Assembly (NCBI RefSeq): GCF_032854445.1
Contig: NC_088306.1
Span: forward strand, 7,067,924-7,131,923
Reading direction: 5' to 3'
DNA: 64,000 nucleotides
From: Liolophura sinensis
Taxonomy: Eukaryota > Mollusca > Polyplacophora > Chitonida > Chitonidae
Within the stretch, counting starts at the first letter, position 1. Each line of letters opens with the position of its first letter. The position numbers and the translations under genes are program-made. The notes beneath the pieces are model-generated. The model searched no databases and was not told the DNA's origin. It was given only the letters and a program-made list of their open reading frames with translations. This document shows positions 22,478 through 33,449 of this stretch, piece by piece.

Positions 22478-22740
22478 ATCTGCCGTCATCTGGTTACACG
22501 TAATTGGATATGCTTAGCCTAGAGCATCCTTAAGTTGCTGAGAACCTGCCGTCATCTGGTTACACTAATTAGATATGGTTAGCCTAGAGTATCCTGAAGT
22601 TGCTACGAACCTGCCGTCTTCTGGTTACACGTAATTAGATATGGTTAGCCTAAAGTATCCTTAAGTTGCTACGAGCCTGCCGTCTTGTGGCTACACGTAA
22701 TCAGATATGTATAGCCCAGAGTATCCTTAAGTTGCTACGA
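22478..22740 (+). repeat. 66-bp tandem array, four units
   Basis: Units begin CTGCCGTC(A/T)TCTGGTTACAC and pass through GATATGGTTAGCC to ATCCTTAAGTTGCTACGA. One unit has a 2-bp deletion in ACACGTAATT. It lies within family G copy 2 and is absent from copy 1. Confidence 0.95.
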
Positions 22741-23054
22741 TTTTTAGCTTGTACTGTTTGACCAACTGTTCGCTTTTAATAAAAGGAATAGAATCTACAG
22801 TACTGTCAAGTAATATATGAAAAAAAATAATTAAAAAGAGGAAAGCCTGTTATATTTTTTGGAAACCAAGTCAGTGTTGGTATCCACCTAAACATATGCT
22901 TATGCATGGATAAAGGTGACCTTCAGCTCCATAGTTATTCTAACGTTTTAATTTTTTAAATCCACTGGGCTAGGCATATAATTTAAGCTATAATCTCTTT
23001 ATATTATTCTGAAATATTTTTATTTTAAATCTGTATACTATTGACGCTTAATAC

Positions 23055-23735
23055 CAGTCGACATAATACATGTTTGGGCATGGTACGAGACATAGTACGT
23101 ATTTGGTTGTAGCACTAGACATATATGTAGTACGTGTTTGGGTGTGGCACGAGACATAGTATGTGTTAGGGTGTAAGATGATGTATCGTGCGTTTTGAGG
23201 TGTAACACGACACTTAGTACGTGTTTAGGTGTGGTACAAAATATAATACGTGTGTAAAGCAACACTTAGTACGTATTTGGGTGTGGTACGTGACATAATA
23301 CGTGTTAGGGTGTAGCACGAGACATGATGCGTGCAGTACGAGATATTATACGTGTTAGGGTGTTGAAAGAGACATAGTAGGCCTACATCTTTGGATGTGG
23401 CACGAGTACGTGAGTGAGTGTGGCGCGGGACATAGTTCGTGATTGAGTGTGGCATAAGACATAGTATGTGTTTGAGTGTGGCACCAGACACAGTACGTGT
23501 TTAGCTGTGGCAGGGGACAGTACATCTTTGGGTGTGGCACGAGACATAGTACGTGTATGAGTGTGGCACCAAACATAATACATTATTGGGTGTCCTACGA
23601 GACAAAGCACGTGTTTAGACGTGGCTCGAGCCATATATGTAGTACGAGTTTGGGTGTGGCACGAGACATACATGTAGTACGTGTTTGGGTATTGCATTTG
23701 ACACACATGTAGCATGTGTTTGGCTGGCACTGTTG
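23055..23735 (+). repeat. Degenerate ~29-bp minisatellite, about 20 units
   Basis: Units follow GTGTTTGGGTGTGGCACGAG then ACATAGTAC, with frequent base changes and length changes. Reverse frames (23038-23748) read His/Thr/Tyr-rich repeats that change phase; these are by-products of the array. Confidence 0.9.
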
Positions 23736-24399
23736 TCATCCCTGGCAAACCCTATCATCTTAGCGGTACAACTGTAGTCTTACTGTGAGTTAGGATAGGT
23801 ACATGTATGAAAGCAACCAACGTCACGTGACAGCAACTGCACGAGATTTTATGGTCCGGAAAATATATGTTAGCTGAGTAACCTTAAGGAGGGGCAATAA
23901 CAGGCCGTCATAAATTGGATCAAATTAAATGTAAAGGCTAATTAGAAGTCAGCATAGCGTCCCTGATGACAGTGTTTACATTCAGCAAAAACCCAGATCA
24001 TGGAGATACGGTTAAGTGCAGAGTCAGCAGTAAGTGTTTACATTCCCACATCCTAAAGTTTTTGTAATTAATCCTGATAACGTCGGAACCTAAACCAACT
24101 AGCGAACACATAAACCGAGTCCGTTATCGGCACGTATTTATATGTAATATTTTATTTTTTAGATAGGGCTTCTGTCTTAATACAAATGTGACGTATTGCA
24201 ATGTGAAAATGACAAGGTTGTCAGCAAATCGACTGGACTGAATTTCACTTAACCTCAGCTGAAAAAGGTAAATACTATTAACTGATTAATTAAGTTATTT
24301 CATTACTTTCATCATTATTTTCTTCATTAATACAGCGGTTTCAAATGGACTGTTCTAAACTTCACGATATGCACTTTTCTATTTATTTATTCTTCGTTT
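23736..24399. other. No gene or repeat recognised
   Basis: Plain AT-rich sequence before the start of the duplicated block. Confidence 0.4.
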
Positions 24400-24490
24400 T
24401 ATTCATTTATTTAAGAAACCAATTGCACTTAAATAAAATTCTTCATGTGGAAAAGGAACACAAGGATACTAGTTTCCCTTAGCTATAGTT

Positions 24491-24594
24491 ATGGTTGTAA
24501 GGTGTAGTTATATGGTTGTAAGGTGTAGTTATATGGTTGTAAGGTGTGGTTATATGGTTGTAAGGTGTGGTTATATGGATGTAAGGTGTAGGCC
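24491..24594 (+). repeat. 21-bp tandem repeat, five units
   Basis: ATGGTTGTAAGGTGTAGTTA plus T, repeated at 24491, 24512, 24533, 24554 and 24575 with G/A changes. Present only in copy A of the duplication; copy B has a single ATGGTTTTAGGGCGAGGGTC-like site. Confidence 0.95.
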
Positions 24595-24674
24595 CTAAAT
24601 AATTCATAATTAAACTAGTACGCCATTTTTTGAACAAAGTTCTCTATTTTCCGCATTTAAAAGCAGGATTAATG

Positions 24675-24785
24675 TCCCAGAAGCGTTCAACCATTGCAAT
24701 CGCTGTGAGCTCAAGTCCAGCTCCTGCTGGCATCCTCTCCTGTCGTATATTGGGAGGTTCGCCACCAACCTGAGATCTCTACTTT
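24675..24785 (+). mobile_element. SINE-1 internal fragment
   Basis: ATTGCAATCGCTGTGAGCTC, AAGTCCAGCTCCTGCTGGCA, a GGGAGGTTCGCCACCAACCT block. It stops before the C-rich core and has no tail. Not present at the same place in copy B. Confidence 0.75.
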
Positions 24786-24918
24786 TCCAAATCTAGTGGG
24801 AAGATAATCATGAGGAAAGAGTCACCGTTCACACTTAGAATCTACTGACTGGCAGATATCCAATAGTGCCAAAATGACGTTAAGATATAATCATTCATTC
24901 ATTCATAAATTCATTCAA
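24786..24918 (+). mobile_element. SINE-like 3' end with (ATTC)n tail
   Basis: GACTGGCAGATATCCAATAG, a TGACGTTAAGATATAATC block and an ATTC repeat tail. The matching stretch in copy B is 30010-30150 (GCCCGGCAGATATCCAATAC, GGCGTTAGGATAAAACC). The form is that of a tRNA-SINE or LINE 3' end; the head is not visible. Confidence 0.5.
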
Positions 24919-25019
24919 CGCAATATCTTAAACTACACATGGTTTTTTGTCACGTACAAGAGGGGGGGGGGGGGGCGGGAATAGGTTATCCCGGAAGGTA
25001 CAGGGATCGATTTGTGTCC

Positions 25020-25830
25020 AGAAGGTGAGGTTGTTTTTATTTTCATTGAAAGTATTCCTTGTGCATTAAAGACAATATTTACATGAGAAGAAAGAAAGAC
25101 ATCAGACAAAGAGTCATAAATTTATTACTGCTTTTCTCGTTTGTTTTTTTCTTTTGTTTTTTTTTTTTTGGCCCAGAAGGTACATTCCCTTTCTCTCAAG
25201 AGTTAACATATTTCTCTGTAGACAATGCTTTCTCTTAGTTTTATGCTTTGAGGCCATTTATTGCCATTTCGACTCGGTCTTTTTATGCTGGAGTTCTCTT
25301 CTCACGCCATTTATCTGATACATGACCAGAAAAACGCCATTCTCTATAAATAATGTTGCTTGTTTGCTTTCAGCAGAAATTCTGGAATCCAAAAACGAAC
25401 TTAAAACGCAAGGTGCTGTCATGGTGTGGAAAGCCGATAAATAATTCATAGCAGCGTAAAGTCCTTCACGAACATCCTAAACGTCTTGTGTACACCTTAT
25501 CCGGGTGGCAGCGAACCCGAATTAAAATTTTAAGAACAAAGAAAAGGCTGTTGTTAGTTGAGCTTTCTGACGGATGATGAGGGACGACTTGTCAAAAGCT
25601 ACACACACCTTTTATGGTGTTCAGATTCTTAAACCACTCAACTGGCGAGCTCATGTGCAAAGTTTCGATGTTTTAAGCACAACAAAGAATCCGATAAATG
25701 AAACGAAAGAATGGATTTTTGTAAAATGGTTCAATTTGTTTGTGGTAAAAATAATAACCCTTTCATTTGTCTAATTGTGCATATTTGAAGATGAAAGTGG
25801 CATATTGGCACACACCACTTTCACGTACAT
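25020..25830 (-). repeat. Family A, inverted copy in duplication copy A
   Basis: Read on the minus strand it gives ATCATCCGTCAGAAAGCTCA, AACAACAGCCTTTTCTTTGT, ACACAAGACGTTTAGGATGT and ATTTATCGGCTTTCCACACC, matching 28920-29110 and the family A copies at 7.3 and 15.3 kb. It retains the central part of the element only. Confidence 0.8.
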
Positions 25831-25934
25831 ATGAGTGTTTTCCCGAATGATTGCAGCGTAACGTCGTATTTGGAATATATAGATCATTCTGTGGACCTTG
25901 AATGTATCGGGCTTCAGGATATTTGAGAATGTAT

Positions 25935-26000
25935 ATACGTATGGTTTGGGCTTTACGTCGTACTTTTTCACTCATATGACGATGATGAGTCATATGTATA
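25935..26000 (-). mobile_element. SINE-2 3'-end fragment
   Basis: GGTTTGGGCTTTACGTCGTA, then TTTTTCACTCATATGACGAT, is the complement of the SINE-2 3' end. The same fragment sits at 31217-31275 in copy B. Confidence 0.6.
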
Positions 26001-26139
26001 CGGACAAATGAGGTACCACAAATGTTTTTTTACGCCTTTATGTTTAGGTCCGAATGATCATTTGAAGATTTACACGTAATTTTGGCCTGAGCACGAAAAG
26101 GCGCAGGTGGTAAAAAATCCTTATTATATATATTTTCTT

Positions 26140-26405
26140 TACTGGATTAGAGTTTTATGTCGTACTCAAGAATATTTTATTTATACGATGGCAGCCAGAA
26201 ATTCGAAGGGAAAAATCAGGCAGAGCCGGAGTGGTGGTGTGGTGGTGGTGGTGGTGGTGGGTGGGGGGAAGGAGGGGGGACAATCTCCGGGTTGCTTACA
26301 GAGTAGTAGCCAGTATGAGATGGACTTGAACTCACAACGGTTAATTTAGTGAGCGGTTTTTGAGCCATTGTGCTGCTCTCATACCCTAACCACTATGGTG
26401 TTACG
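26140..26405 (-). mobile_element. SINE-1, diverged, with G-rich internal expansion
   Basis: Reversed 3' end (GAGTTTTATGTCGTACTCAA, GAATATTTTATTTATACGAT) and head complement (GAGATGGACTTGAACTCACA, CCCTAACCACTATGG). A (GGT)n and G-rich expansion at 26231-26280 replaces part of the C-rich core. It faces a forward SINE-1 starting at 26430. Confidence 0.85.
26231..26280 (+). repeat. (GGT)n / G-rich low-complexity run inside SINE-1
   Basis: GTGGTGGTGTGGTGGTGGTG runs into G tracts of six, a candidate G-quadruplex-forming stretch. Copy B has no such expansion, so it arose after the duplication or was lost from B. Confidence 0.9.
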
Positions 26406-26429
26406 TTGATAGACAATCACCGTACAATC

Positions 26430-26545
26430 CAAACAGCTCTTCCAGCAACCTGCGGATGGTCGTGGGTTTCCTCCCACCATAATGCAGGCCACCTTCGTTC
26501 AAGTAAAATATTCTTCAATACGGCGTAAAACGCCAATATAAATAA

Positions 26546-26620
<75 letters not shown>

Positions 26621-26640
26621 GTAAATAAATAAATAAATAC
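26430..26640 (+). mobile_element. SINE-1, 5'-truncated, with long (AAAT)n tail
   Basis: CAGCAACCTGCGGATGGTCG, GTGGGTTTCCTCCCACCATA, TACGGCGTAAAACGCCAATA and then about 90 bp of (AAAT)n (26547-26639). The 79-codon reverse frame at 26417-26656 reads the tail as Leu-Phe-Ile-Tyr repeats. It forms a head-to-head pair with the reversed SINE-1 at 26140. Confidence 0.95.
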
Positions 26641-28385
26641 AGTCCAAACATTTCACTTCGAAAAACCTAAGTAGATAAATTAAGATATTCTCAGATAAAG
26701 TTTGCAGTTATATTTCTGTTGATACTTGATTCATGTTTAATATTTGCTCTCTGAGGTTAACGTGGGTTTCCATATCAAGGGTCGATTCCACAAACCTTTT
26801 TTTGACAGAAGTCACAATGTAAAAACCGTTTACGATGCTAATTTTTTTAATACTGAAAGTTGAAATTTAGACACGTTCGTCTTTAAAAAAAATTTGTTCG
26901 GGGACAAAATTTAAAATTCCAACGCCAAGAAAAGGCCTTAAGATCATATTTCAAACCAAGTCAGAAATGGTTTTGGGAAATCGAACAATGGTCCTACATG
27001 TAGTATCTACTGTACATAAGTTGTTGGTCTTAGGTTAGGGTGGTTGATTTGTTCTCCATTGTATCTATCTTGTCTTGTCAGGTTTTTTTTCTGTTTCGCG
27101 TTTGACCGTAACTTATTGTACATGCTTATTGTACATATTTATTGTACTTTTATTCTACAAGTGCACCGAGTAAACTTGGCGACATTACACGATCCTGTTC
27201 GGGTTAGATGGAGAAATAAGGCTGACCAGTCCTTGACATAATTGTATAGCACGGCCTGTAAGTGACTTAACCCGTGCTGGGGTGTTTTCCCCCGGGGGTC
27301 AGCTGTCCACAGTGTCCTGTAAATTATGCACGACATCGACGACGTGGTGAGAAAAATGACTGTAATCGGACTTCAGCAGACTCCAGTAACACCTTGTTTA
27401 CGAGCAGCCTCAGGTGTCTAGGACAATCAGTGTCAGAATATGCTGGCTGTAGCTGTCAACACACGCCACACCTCCTCGTCCGTGAAAGATTACAAGGAAA
27501 GAACTGCACCTGACATAACTCACAGATGGACATACCCAAATTGATGTCCGTTGGTACGTTTTTCACGGAGGCGTGGGATAGCTAGCTAAGTAAATAGACC
27601 ACAGCGCTGAGTTTTAAATATTTACGTTGCCCATAGCTACGACAATTAAACTCATCTCTCCATTGATGTTATTTTGAAGAGTTTATTATATTTGCAGCCA
27701 GATGAACAGCTGTATAATTTGTTCTTCCTTTCTACGTAACTGCTAGGCGCCAGGCACAGCCAGATGCCAGATTTGAATCAGGCTTAAGCGTATAAAGCGC
27801 AGGAATTTCTTGCAGTGATTTCTTCCATGATCTTCAAATATTTATACGCATTTAAAGACAGACAGAACCATAATCCCTTTCGCCGCATGTAACATTGTGC
27901 TTCACTCTTTTTTGTTGTTGATTAACGCCATGCTGGAAATTGTTCACTTCTATGTCAACAATCTTCGATTTAAACACCGAATAAATGAGCCAATAAATCA
28001 ATGAATTAAACAAACACAAAAAGTCCAATTCTGACAATCGGTAAAGGAACATTTTGGAAACTTACGATATATAAGTTGTCCTTCAGATGAAAATATAAGA
28101 TAAAGTAGAAGAAAATTTCACACAGCATAATCTGTCAACGATTTTGCACAACACACCGTGAGGTTGTTTTTGTCTGGCGAATTGTCTGTCCTATTTATTG
28201 CCCTAGACGAAAATGACTTAGCCTGCTTGGCGAGCTAATAAAATACACACAGGTAAGTAGAGCCAGTCTGAAAACCGTAAGAGAAATAGGATTCCCGGCC
28301 AGATAATCACATGGTAGACCTGGGATCCAGAAATTGAGAGCTGATAGAGAAAAGGCCTCAGTTTTCTCACCCACTGTGGTTAGTT
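26641..28385. other. Unclassified inner part of duplication copy A
   Basis: Matches 31803-33300. Conserved anchors include GTCCACAGTGTCCTGTAAAT and AACAGCTGTATAATTTGTTC. Copy A has about 100 bp (27482-27590) that B lacks. Short frames at 27044-27513 are not kept in B in the same phase. No domain was recognised. Confidence 0.6.
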
Positions 28386-28800
28386 GGCTAATCTCGATAA
28401 AGTGAGCCGAACTATCGTTGGCCCTCTCTGACTTACGTTCCGTAACAGTGTTGATCAGATCTCTGGCGAGGTCTTGTCCTTTTGGCAGTGGTGCGAGGGG
28501 GGGGGGGGGGGGGGGGGGGGCAATCAGGTCTTTGACACCAAAAGGCCTGACCGCCGTGATACCATCTCAAAATACCAAAGTAAACATTGTAAGAAATATA
28601 AACAGAAATGTCAAGTAGCCCATGCATTCAATGTCCCCAGTATGGTTGACATACCCTTATTGTGTGTCATACCGCAATTATTTGGGAAAAAAACATGACA
28701 CATATATGTACGTGAAAGAGACGTGTGAGAATATGCTATTGTATATGCAAACATGCACAAATGGGCCAATGAACTGAACTGTTTTACAAAAGTCCTTTCT
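28386..28800. other. Low-complexity G24 run; no gene
   Basis: A 24-base poly-G run at 28497-28520. The overlapping frames on both strands read Gly or Pro runs and are artefacts. The rest is not similar to other families. Confidence 0.7.
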
Positions 28801-28809
28801 TTCGTTATC

Positions 28810-29400
28810 TACGGTACTCTCCCCTACATTTAAGACATCAAATAATGGCACCTTGGCTTGCCAGTCTAATCGTTTATGTGTCAGAACGTCACAGAGAATT
28901 TGTGTAACCGTTCACAGACCGTCCAGTATCATCCGTCACCATGCTCATTGAACAATAGTCTTTCTTTGCTCTTTTCAAGCTTTAACGTGGGTTCGCTCAC
29001 ACCCGGATAGGGCGCACACAAGACGTCCAGGATGTTTGTGAAGGGCTTTACGTTGCTATGAATTATTTATCGGCTTTCTCCTGCTCGTCAGCGCTGTGCG
29101 TTTTAAGCCCGGTTTTAGAATCACGAAAACCTCGTCTCACAACGTTGAAGACAAACAAGTAACAGAATTTATGGAAGGTGGCGTTTCTCTGGTCAGGTGT
29201 CTGATAAATGGAGTGAGAAGACAACACCCGCATAACAATGAAAGTCAAAACCGCCTGAAGGAATAAAACTAGCTTTTTGCGAAGATGAAATATTGTCAAC
29301 GGAGGGATATTTACTCTTAAAAAATGATGACGTACCTTGGAAAGCAAAACACCGAAAAGAGCAGTATTGAATTTATCTTTCCTTGCCAGCTGTTTTTGCC
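28810..29400 (+). repeat. Family A, copy 3, partial
   Basis: CAGTCTAATCGTTTATGTGT, ATCATCCGTCACCATGCTCA, a GGGTTCGCTCACACCCGGAT block, ACACAAGACGTCCAGGATGT, TGCGTTTTAAGCCCGGTTTT and GTCAACGGAGGGATATTTAC. It lies between the two duplicated blocks and in opposite orientation to the family A copies within them. It is closer in sequence to those copies than to the 7 and 15 kb copies. Confidence 0.75.
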
Positions 29401-29756
29401 CCCCTTGTAAATGCTTAGACAGAAGCCAATTACACGCCCCCTAGGACCAAGGCTTAAGTAGAATTATAGGTAAAAAAACATTATTAGACGTTACTCGTCC
29501 AGAATTACTCAAAACGGCAGTTAATAATATCAGTAAGCGGCGTGAATCTATATATATATAGCTCGATATATGGTTGTGCTTTATGAAAAATAGAATAAAA
29601 ACCATAACCCCACAAATTATTAAGTATATGTTTTTAGTTGTCATGCTCTCTAGAAATGAAGTATTATGTCCTGTGGGGGAGGTTTTCGAGTACAACGGTT
29701 TAAAATGGACAAATCCCAAACGCACAATATGTAATTGTTTGATTGTTTATACTTGT
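29401..29756. other. No gene or repeat recognised
   Basis: Short frames of 66-94 codons on both strands, no motif recognised. Confidence 0.4.
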
Positions 29757-30239
29757 CCTTATTCATTCATTTGAAAAAACCAAAGACAATTCATGAAATT
29801 CATCATGCAGAAAAGGGAAACAAGGTTACTGAAGTTTCCCTTGATTATAACGCATGGTTTTAGGGCGAGGGTCCTAAAAAATTCCTAAGTAAACCAGTGT
29901 GCAATTTTTTAAAGCAAAATGCCATATTTGCGGCATTTCAAAGCAGTGTGGAAACGTGTACGCTTCTAGCAGTGCCCTCGGAATATCACTGTAGTCTTTT
30001 AAAATGAACGCTACTTTGCAAAATCAAGTCGGAAGATAATCATGAGATCACCTGTCACCTTTCAAACGTAGAATCTGCTGCCCGGCAGATATCCAATACT
30101 GTCAAAGTGGCGTTAGGATAAAACCAGCCATGCATTCATAGATTCATTCCACACAAAGTCATAAATTACACAAGCTTTTTTTGTCATATGACACTGTAAT
30201 AATCCATGATGAAAAACACCTCTTTTTCACAGAGATTAC

Positions 30240-31130
30240 AAGTGCCTTCAATTTTACAACGGTTGAAAAAAAGTGATAGCGTTATATTAGAGAATATTCC
30301 TCGTGCGCTTAAAGACAACATTTATATCAGAGAAAAGAAAGATACCTGACAAAGAGTCAAAAATTTATTACTGCTCTTCTCGTTTTTTTTTTTTATTTTT
30401 TTATTTTTTTGTTTTTTTTTGGGGGGGGGGGGGGGGTTGGCCCCAGGAAGTACATCATTTTTTTCTGAAGAGTAAACGTTTCTCTGTTGACAATATTTCA
30501 TCTTGGCGCAAAAATCTAGTTTTGCACTTTGCAGCGGTCTTGCCATTTATTGTCATTTCGACTCGGTGTTTTTATGTTGGAGTTCTCTTGTCACGCCATC
30601 TGACACATGACCAGAAAAACGCCATCCTCTATAAATTATGTTGCTAGTTTGGTTTCAACGTTACAGGGCGGAAGTTCTGGGGTCCAAAAGCGAACTTAAA
30701 ACGCACAGCGCTGTCGTGCTGGGGAAAGCCCCTAAAGAATTCATAGCAGCGTAAAGTCCTTCACGAACATCCTAAACGTCTTGTGTACACCTTATCCGGG
30801 TGGCAGCGAACCCGCATTAAAGATTAAAAAACAAAAAAAAAGGCTGTTGTTAGTTGAGCTTTCTGACGGATGATAAGGGACGGCTTGTCAAAAGTTACAC
30901 ACACCTTTTCTGATGTTCTGATTCTTAATCAACTCAACTGACGAGCTCATGTGCGAATTTTTGATGGTTTAAGCACAATGAAGAGTATCACGGATAACGA
31001 ATGAGTGGATTTTTGTAATACGATTCAATTAGTTCATGGTAAAAATAATCACCAGTTAATGTGTTCAATTATGTATATTTGAAGATGAAAGTGGCATATT
31101 TTCACGTACATATGAGTGTTTTCCCGAATG
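30240..31130 (-). repeat. Family A, inverted copy in duplication copy B
   Basis: Matches 25020-25830 closely, including TCCTTCACGAACATCCTAAA and CTTATCCGGGTGGCAGCGAA. It includes a run of T and 16 G (30385-30436). Frames at 30303-30647 cross this run and are not genes. Confidence 0.8.
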
Positions 31131-31414
31131 ATTGCAGCATAACGTCGTATTTGAAATATATAGATCATTCTGTGGACCTTGAATGTATCGGGCTACAGGA
31201 TATTTGAGAATGTATATACGTATGGTTTGGGCTTTACGTCGTACTTTTCACTCATATGACGATGATGAGTCATATGTGTAAGAATAAATGATGTATCAAA
31301 ATATTTTATACGCCTTTGTATTTTGGTCTGAATAATTATTGGAAAAGGTACACGTTATCTTTGCCTGAGTACGAATAAGCGAAGGTGGAAATACATTCTT
31401 GTTGTTTTTATTTT

Positions 31415-31660
31415 TTTATTTGATTGGAGTTTTATGTCGTACTCAAGAATATTTTATTTATACGACGGCAACCAGTATCCTGATGGGACGAAACCGAGCA
31501 GTGCCGGGAGGGAAATAAATCATCGACCATCCTCGAGTTGCTGACATACCATCCGACGTATACGACTGGAGTGGAAGTCAATATGTGCTGGGCATGATCT
31601 CACAACGATTGCATTGGTGAGAGACTTCTGGGTCACTGTCCTGCTCTCGTACGCTAACCA
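31415..31660 (-). mobile_element. SINE-1, diverged
   Basis: Reversed tail and 3' end (TTTATTTGATTGGAGTTTTA), core and head complement (GCATTGGTGAGAGACTTCTG, GTACGCTAACC). Same location as the 26140 element of copy A, so it was present before the duplication. Confidence 0.85.
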
Positions 31661-31694
31661 TAATAATAAAGTTGGCAATCACTATACAACCCAA

Positions 31695-31802
31695 ACAGCT
31701 CTTCCTGCAACCTGTGGGTGGTCATGGGTTTCCTCTGGCTTTACAAGTGAAATATTCTTCAATTGGTCGTAAACATCAGTCAAATAAATAGATAAATAAA
31801 TA
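31695..31802 (+). mobile_element. SINE-1, 5'-truncated
   Basis: CTCTTCCTGCAACCTGTGGG, GTGGTCATGGGTTTCCTCTG, then GTGAAATATTCTTCAATTGG and an (AAAT)-like tail. It has lost part of the core relative to the 26430 element. It is head-to-head with the SINE-1 at 31415. Confidence 0.85.
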
Positions 31803-32936
31803 TATAAGTTCCAAAAAATCTGTTCAAAAACCGTAAGTATATAATTTAAGGTATTTTCAGACACAGTTTGCAGCCATATTTCTGTTGATATTTGATTCAT
31901 GTTTATTATTTGCTCCGTGAGGGTAACGTGGTTTTTCATATTAGAGGCCGATTCCACAAAGCTGTTTTTGACTTAAGTCAACATTTAAAACCTCGATAGG
32001 ATCCTAAGCTTTTAATAAAGTTGAAATTTAGACGTTTACTGTCGAAGGGTACAAAAATTTATACATGCATAGTTATTCTAGAAGGTGAAGCCTGTGGCGC
32101 AAACTTCCAACAGAAAAGGAGACAAAGTAAACTTGACGAGAATTGCACAACTCTGTTTTGGGACCGATACAGAACTGAAGCTGACCCATCCTTGACATGA
32201 TTGTATAGCACGGCGTTCAAGTGACTTAACCTGTGTCCGAGGGTTTTATCTGGGGGCCAGCTGTCCACAGTGTCCTGTAAATTATGGACCACATCGACAA
32301 TATGGTAACAAAAATGACTGTAATGGTGCTTCAGCAGACTACGGTAACACCTTATTTACGAGCAGCCTCAGGTGTTTAGGACAATTACTGTCAGAATATG
32401 CTGACTGTAGCTGTCAACACATGCCACACCTCTTTGTCCACACCAGTAAATAGACCACAGCGTTGAGTTTTAAATATTTACGTTGCCCATAGCTACGACA
32501 ATTAAACCCATCTCTCCATTGATGTTATTTTGAAGAGTTTATTATATTTGCAGCCAGATGAACAGCTGTATAATTTGTTCTTCCTTTCTACGTAACTGCT
32601 AGGCGCCAGACACAGCCAGGACGCCAGATTTGAATCAGGGCTAAGCGTATAAAGCACAGGAATTTATTGCAGTGATTTCTTCCATGATCTTCAAATATTT
32701 ATACGTATTTAAAAACAGACACAACCATAATCCCTTTAGCCGCATGTAACATTGTGCTTCACTCTTTTTTGTTGTTGATTAAAGCCATAATGAAAACTGT
32801 CTACTTATGTTCACTAAAAAAGACTGGAGTTAAACATCTAATAAATGAGTTCATGTATCAATGAATTAAACAAACACAAAAGAGACAATTCTGACAATCG
32901 GCAAAGAAACATTTTGGAATCCTACGGTACATTTGC

Positions 32937-33030
32937 TGTCCTTCAGGTGAAAATATAAGATAATGTAGAATAGCTATCCTTCAAGTGAAGATACATGATA
33001 ACGTAGAAAAGCTGTTCTTCGGGTGAAAAT
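32937..33030 (+). repeat. Local triplication of a ~33-45-bp segment in copy B
   Basis: TGTCCTTCAGGTGAAAATAT, CTATCCTTCAAGTGAAGATA and CTGTTCTTCGGGTGAAAATA follow one another, each continuing with a GATAA.GTAGAA-type segment. Copy A (28078-28110) has one such segment. The array therefore formed in B after duplication, or collapsed in A. Confidence 0.75.
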
Positions 33031-33449
33031 AGATCACAGCATAATCTGTCAACGATTTCGAACAACACACCGTGAGGTTGCTTTTGCCTGACGTATTGTT
33101 TGTCCTGTTTATTGCCCTAGACGAAAAAGACAGCTTGCTTGGCTAGCTAATAAAATATACACAGGTAAGTAGAGTCAGTCTAGAAACCTTACGACAGATA
33201 GGATTCCCGGCCAGATAATCACATGGTAGACCTGGAATCCAAAAACCGATGGTTGATACAGAAAAGGCCTCAGCCTTCTCATCCACTGACCGAATTGTCA
33301 GGTAAGCATCAAGCAATTATGTCGCTGATGTCAAGGACGTGGGTAGTATAATAATGTCTTGATGGACGACTGTTTTGCTTGTGGTCAGAAAGCAGTATGA
33401 AATCAACGGGTAGTGGCAGTCCAGATAAATTCAAACCTAAATAGAATCT

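Larger units (their letters stand above)
20575..22890 (+). repeat. Dispersed repeat family G, copy 2, hosting SINE-2, SINE-1 and a 66-bp array
   Basis: Partner of 11745-13840. It shares the ordered anchors listed there, diverged at many positions. Insertions specific to this copy are SINE-2 plus a SINE-1 fragment (21428-21912) and the 66-bp array (22478-22740). It holds the empty site for the SINE-1 of copy 1 at about 22060. Confidence 0.7.
24400..28385 (+). repeat. Large direct duplication, copy A
   Basis: Collinear with 29757-33300. Shared anchors are TTTCCCTTAGCTATA/TTTCCCTTGATTATA near the left end, GTAAAGTCCTTCACGAACAT (25456, 30751), GTAACATTGTGCTTCACTCT, CACACCGTGAGGTTG (28152, 33066) and GGCCAGATAATCACATGGTA at the right end. 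The offset between copies falls from about 5.3 kb to about 4.9 kb, showing several indels. Identity is uneven: 27590-27910 matches 32450-32770 with only about a dozen differences by eye, while other parts are clearly more diverged. The content is repeats only; no gene was recognised. Confidence 0.9.
29757..33300 (+). repeat. Large direct duplication, copy B
   Basis: Collinear partner of 24400-28385. It starts near TCATTTGAAAAAACCAAAGA and ends at AAAGGCCTCAGCCTTCTCAT. It carries a poly-T/poly-G junction (30385-30436) that differs from A, and a local expansion at 32937-33030. No gene was recognised. Confidence 0.9.

Noticed and set aside
23038-23748. Reverse frames of 73-121 codons rich in His, Thr and Tyr
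   Set aside because: They come from the degenerate 29-bp minisatellite and change phase along the array.
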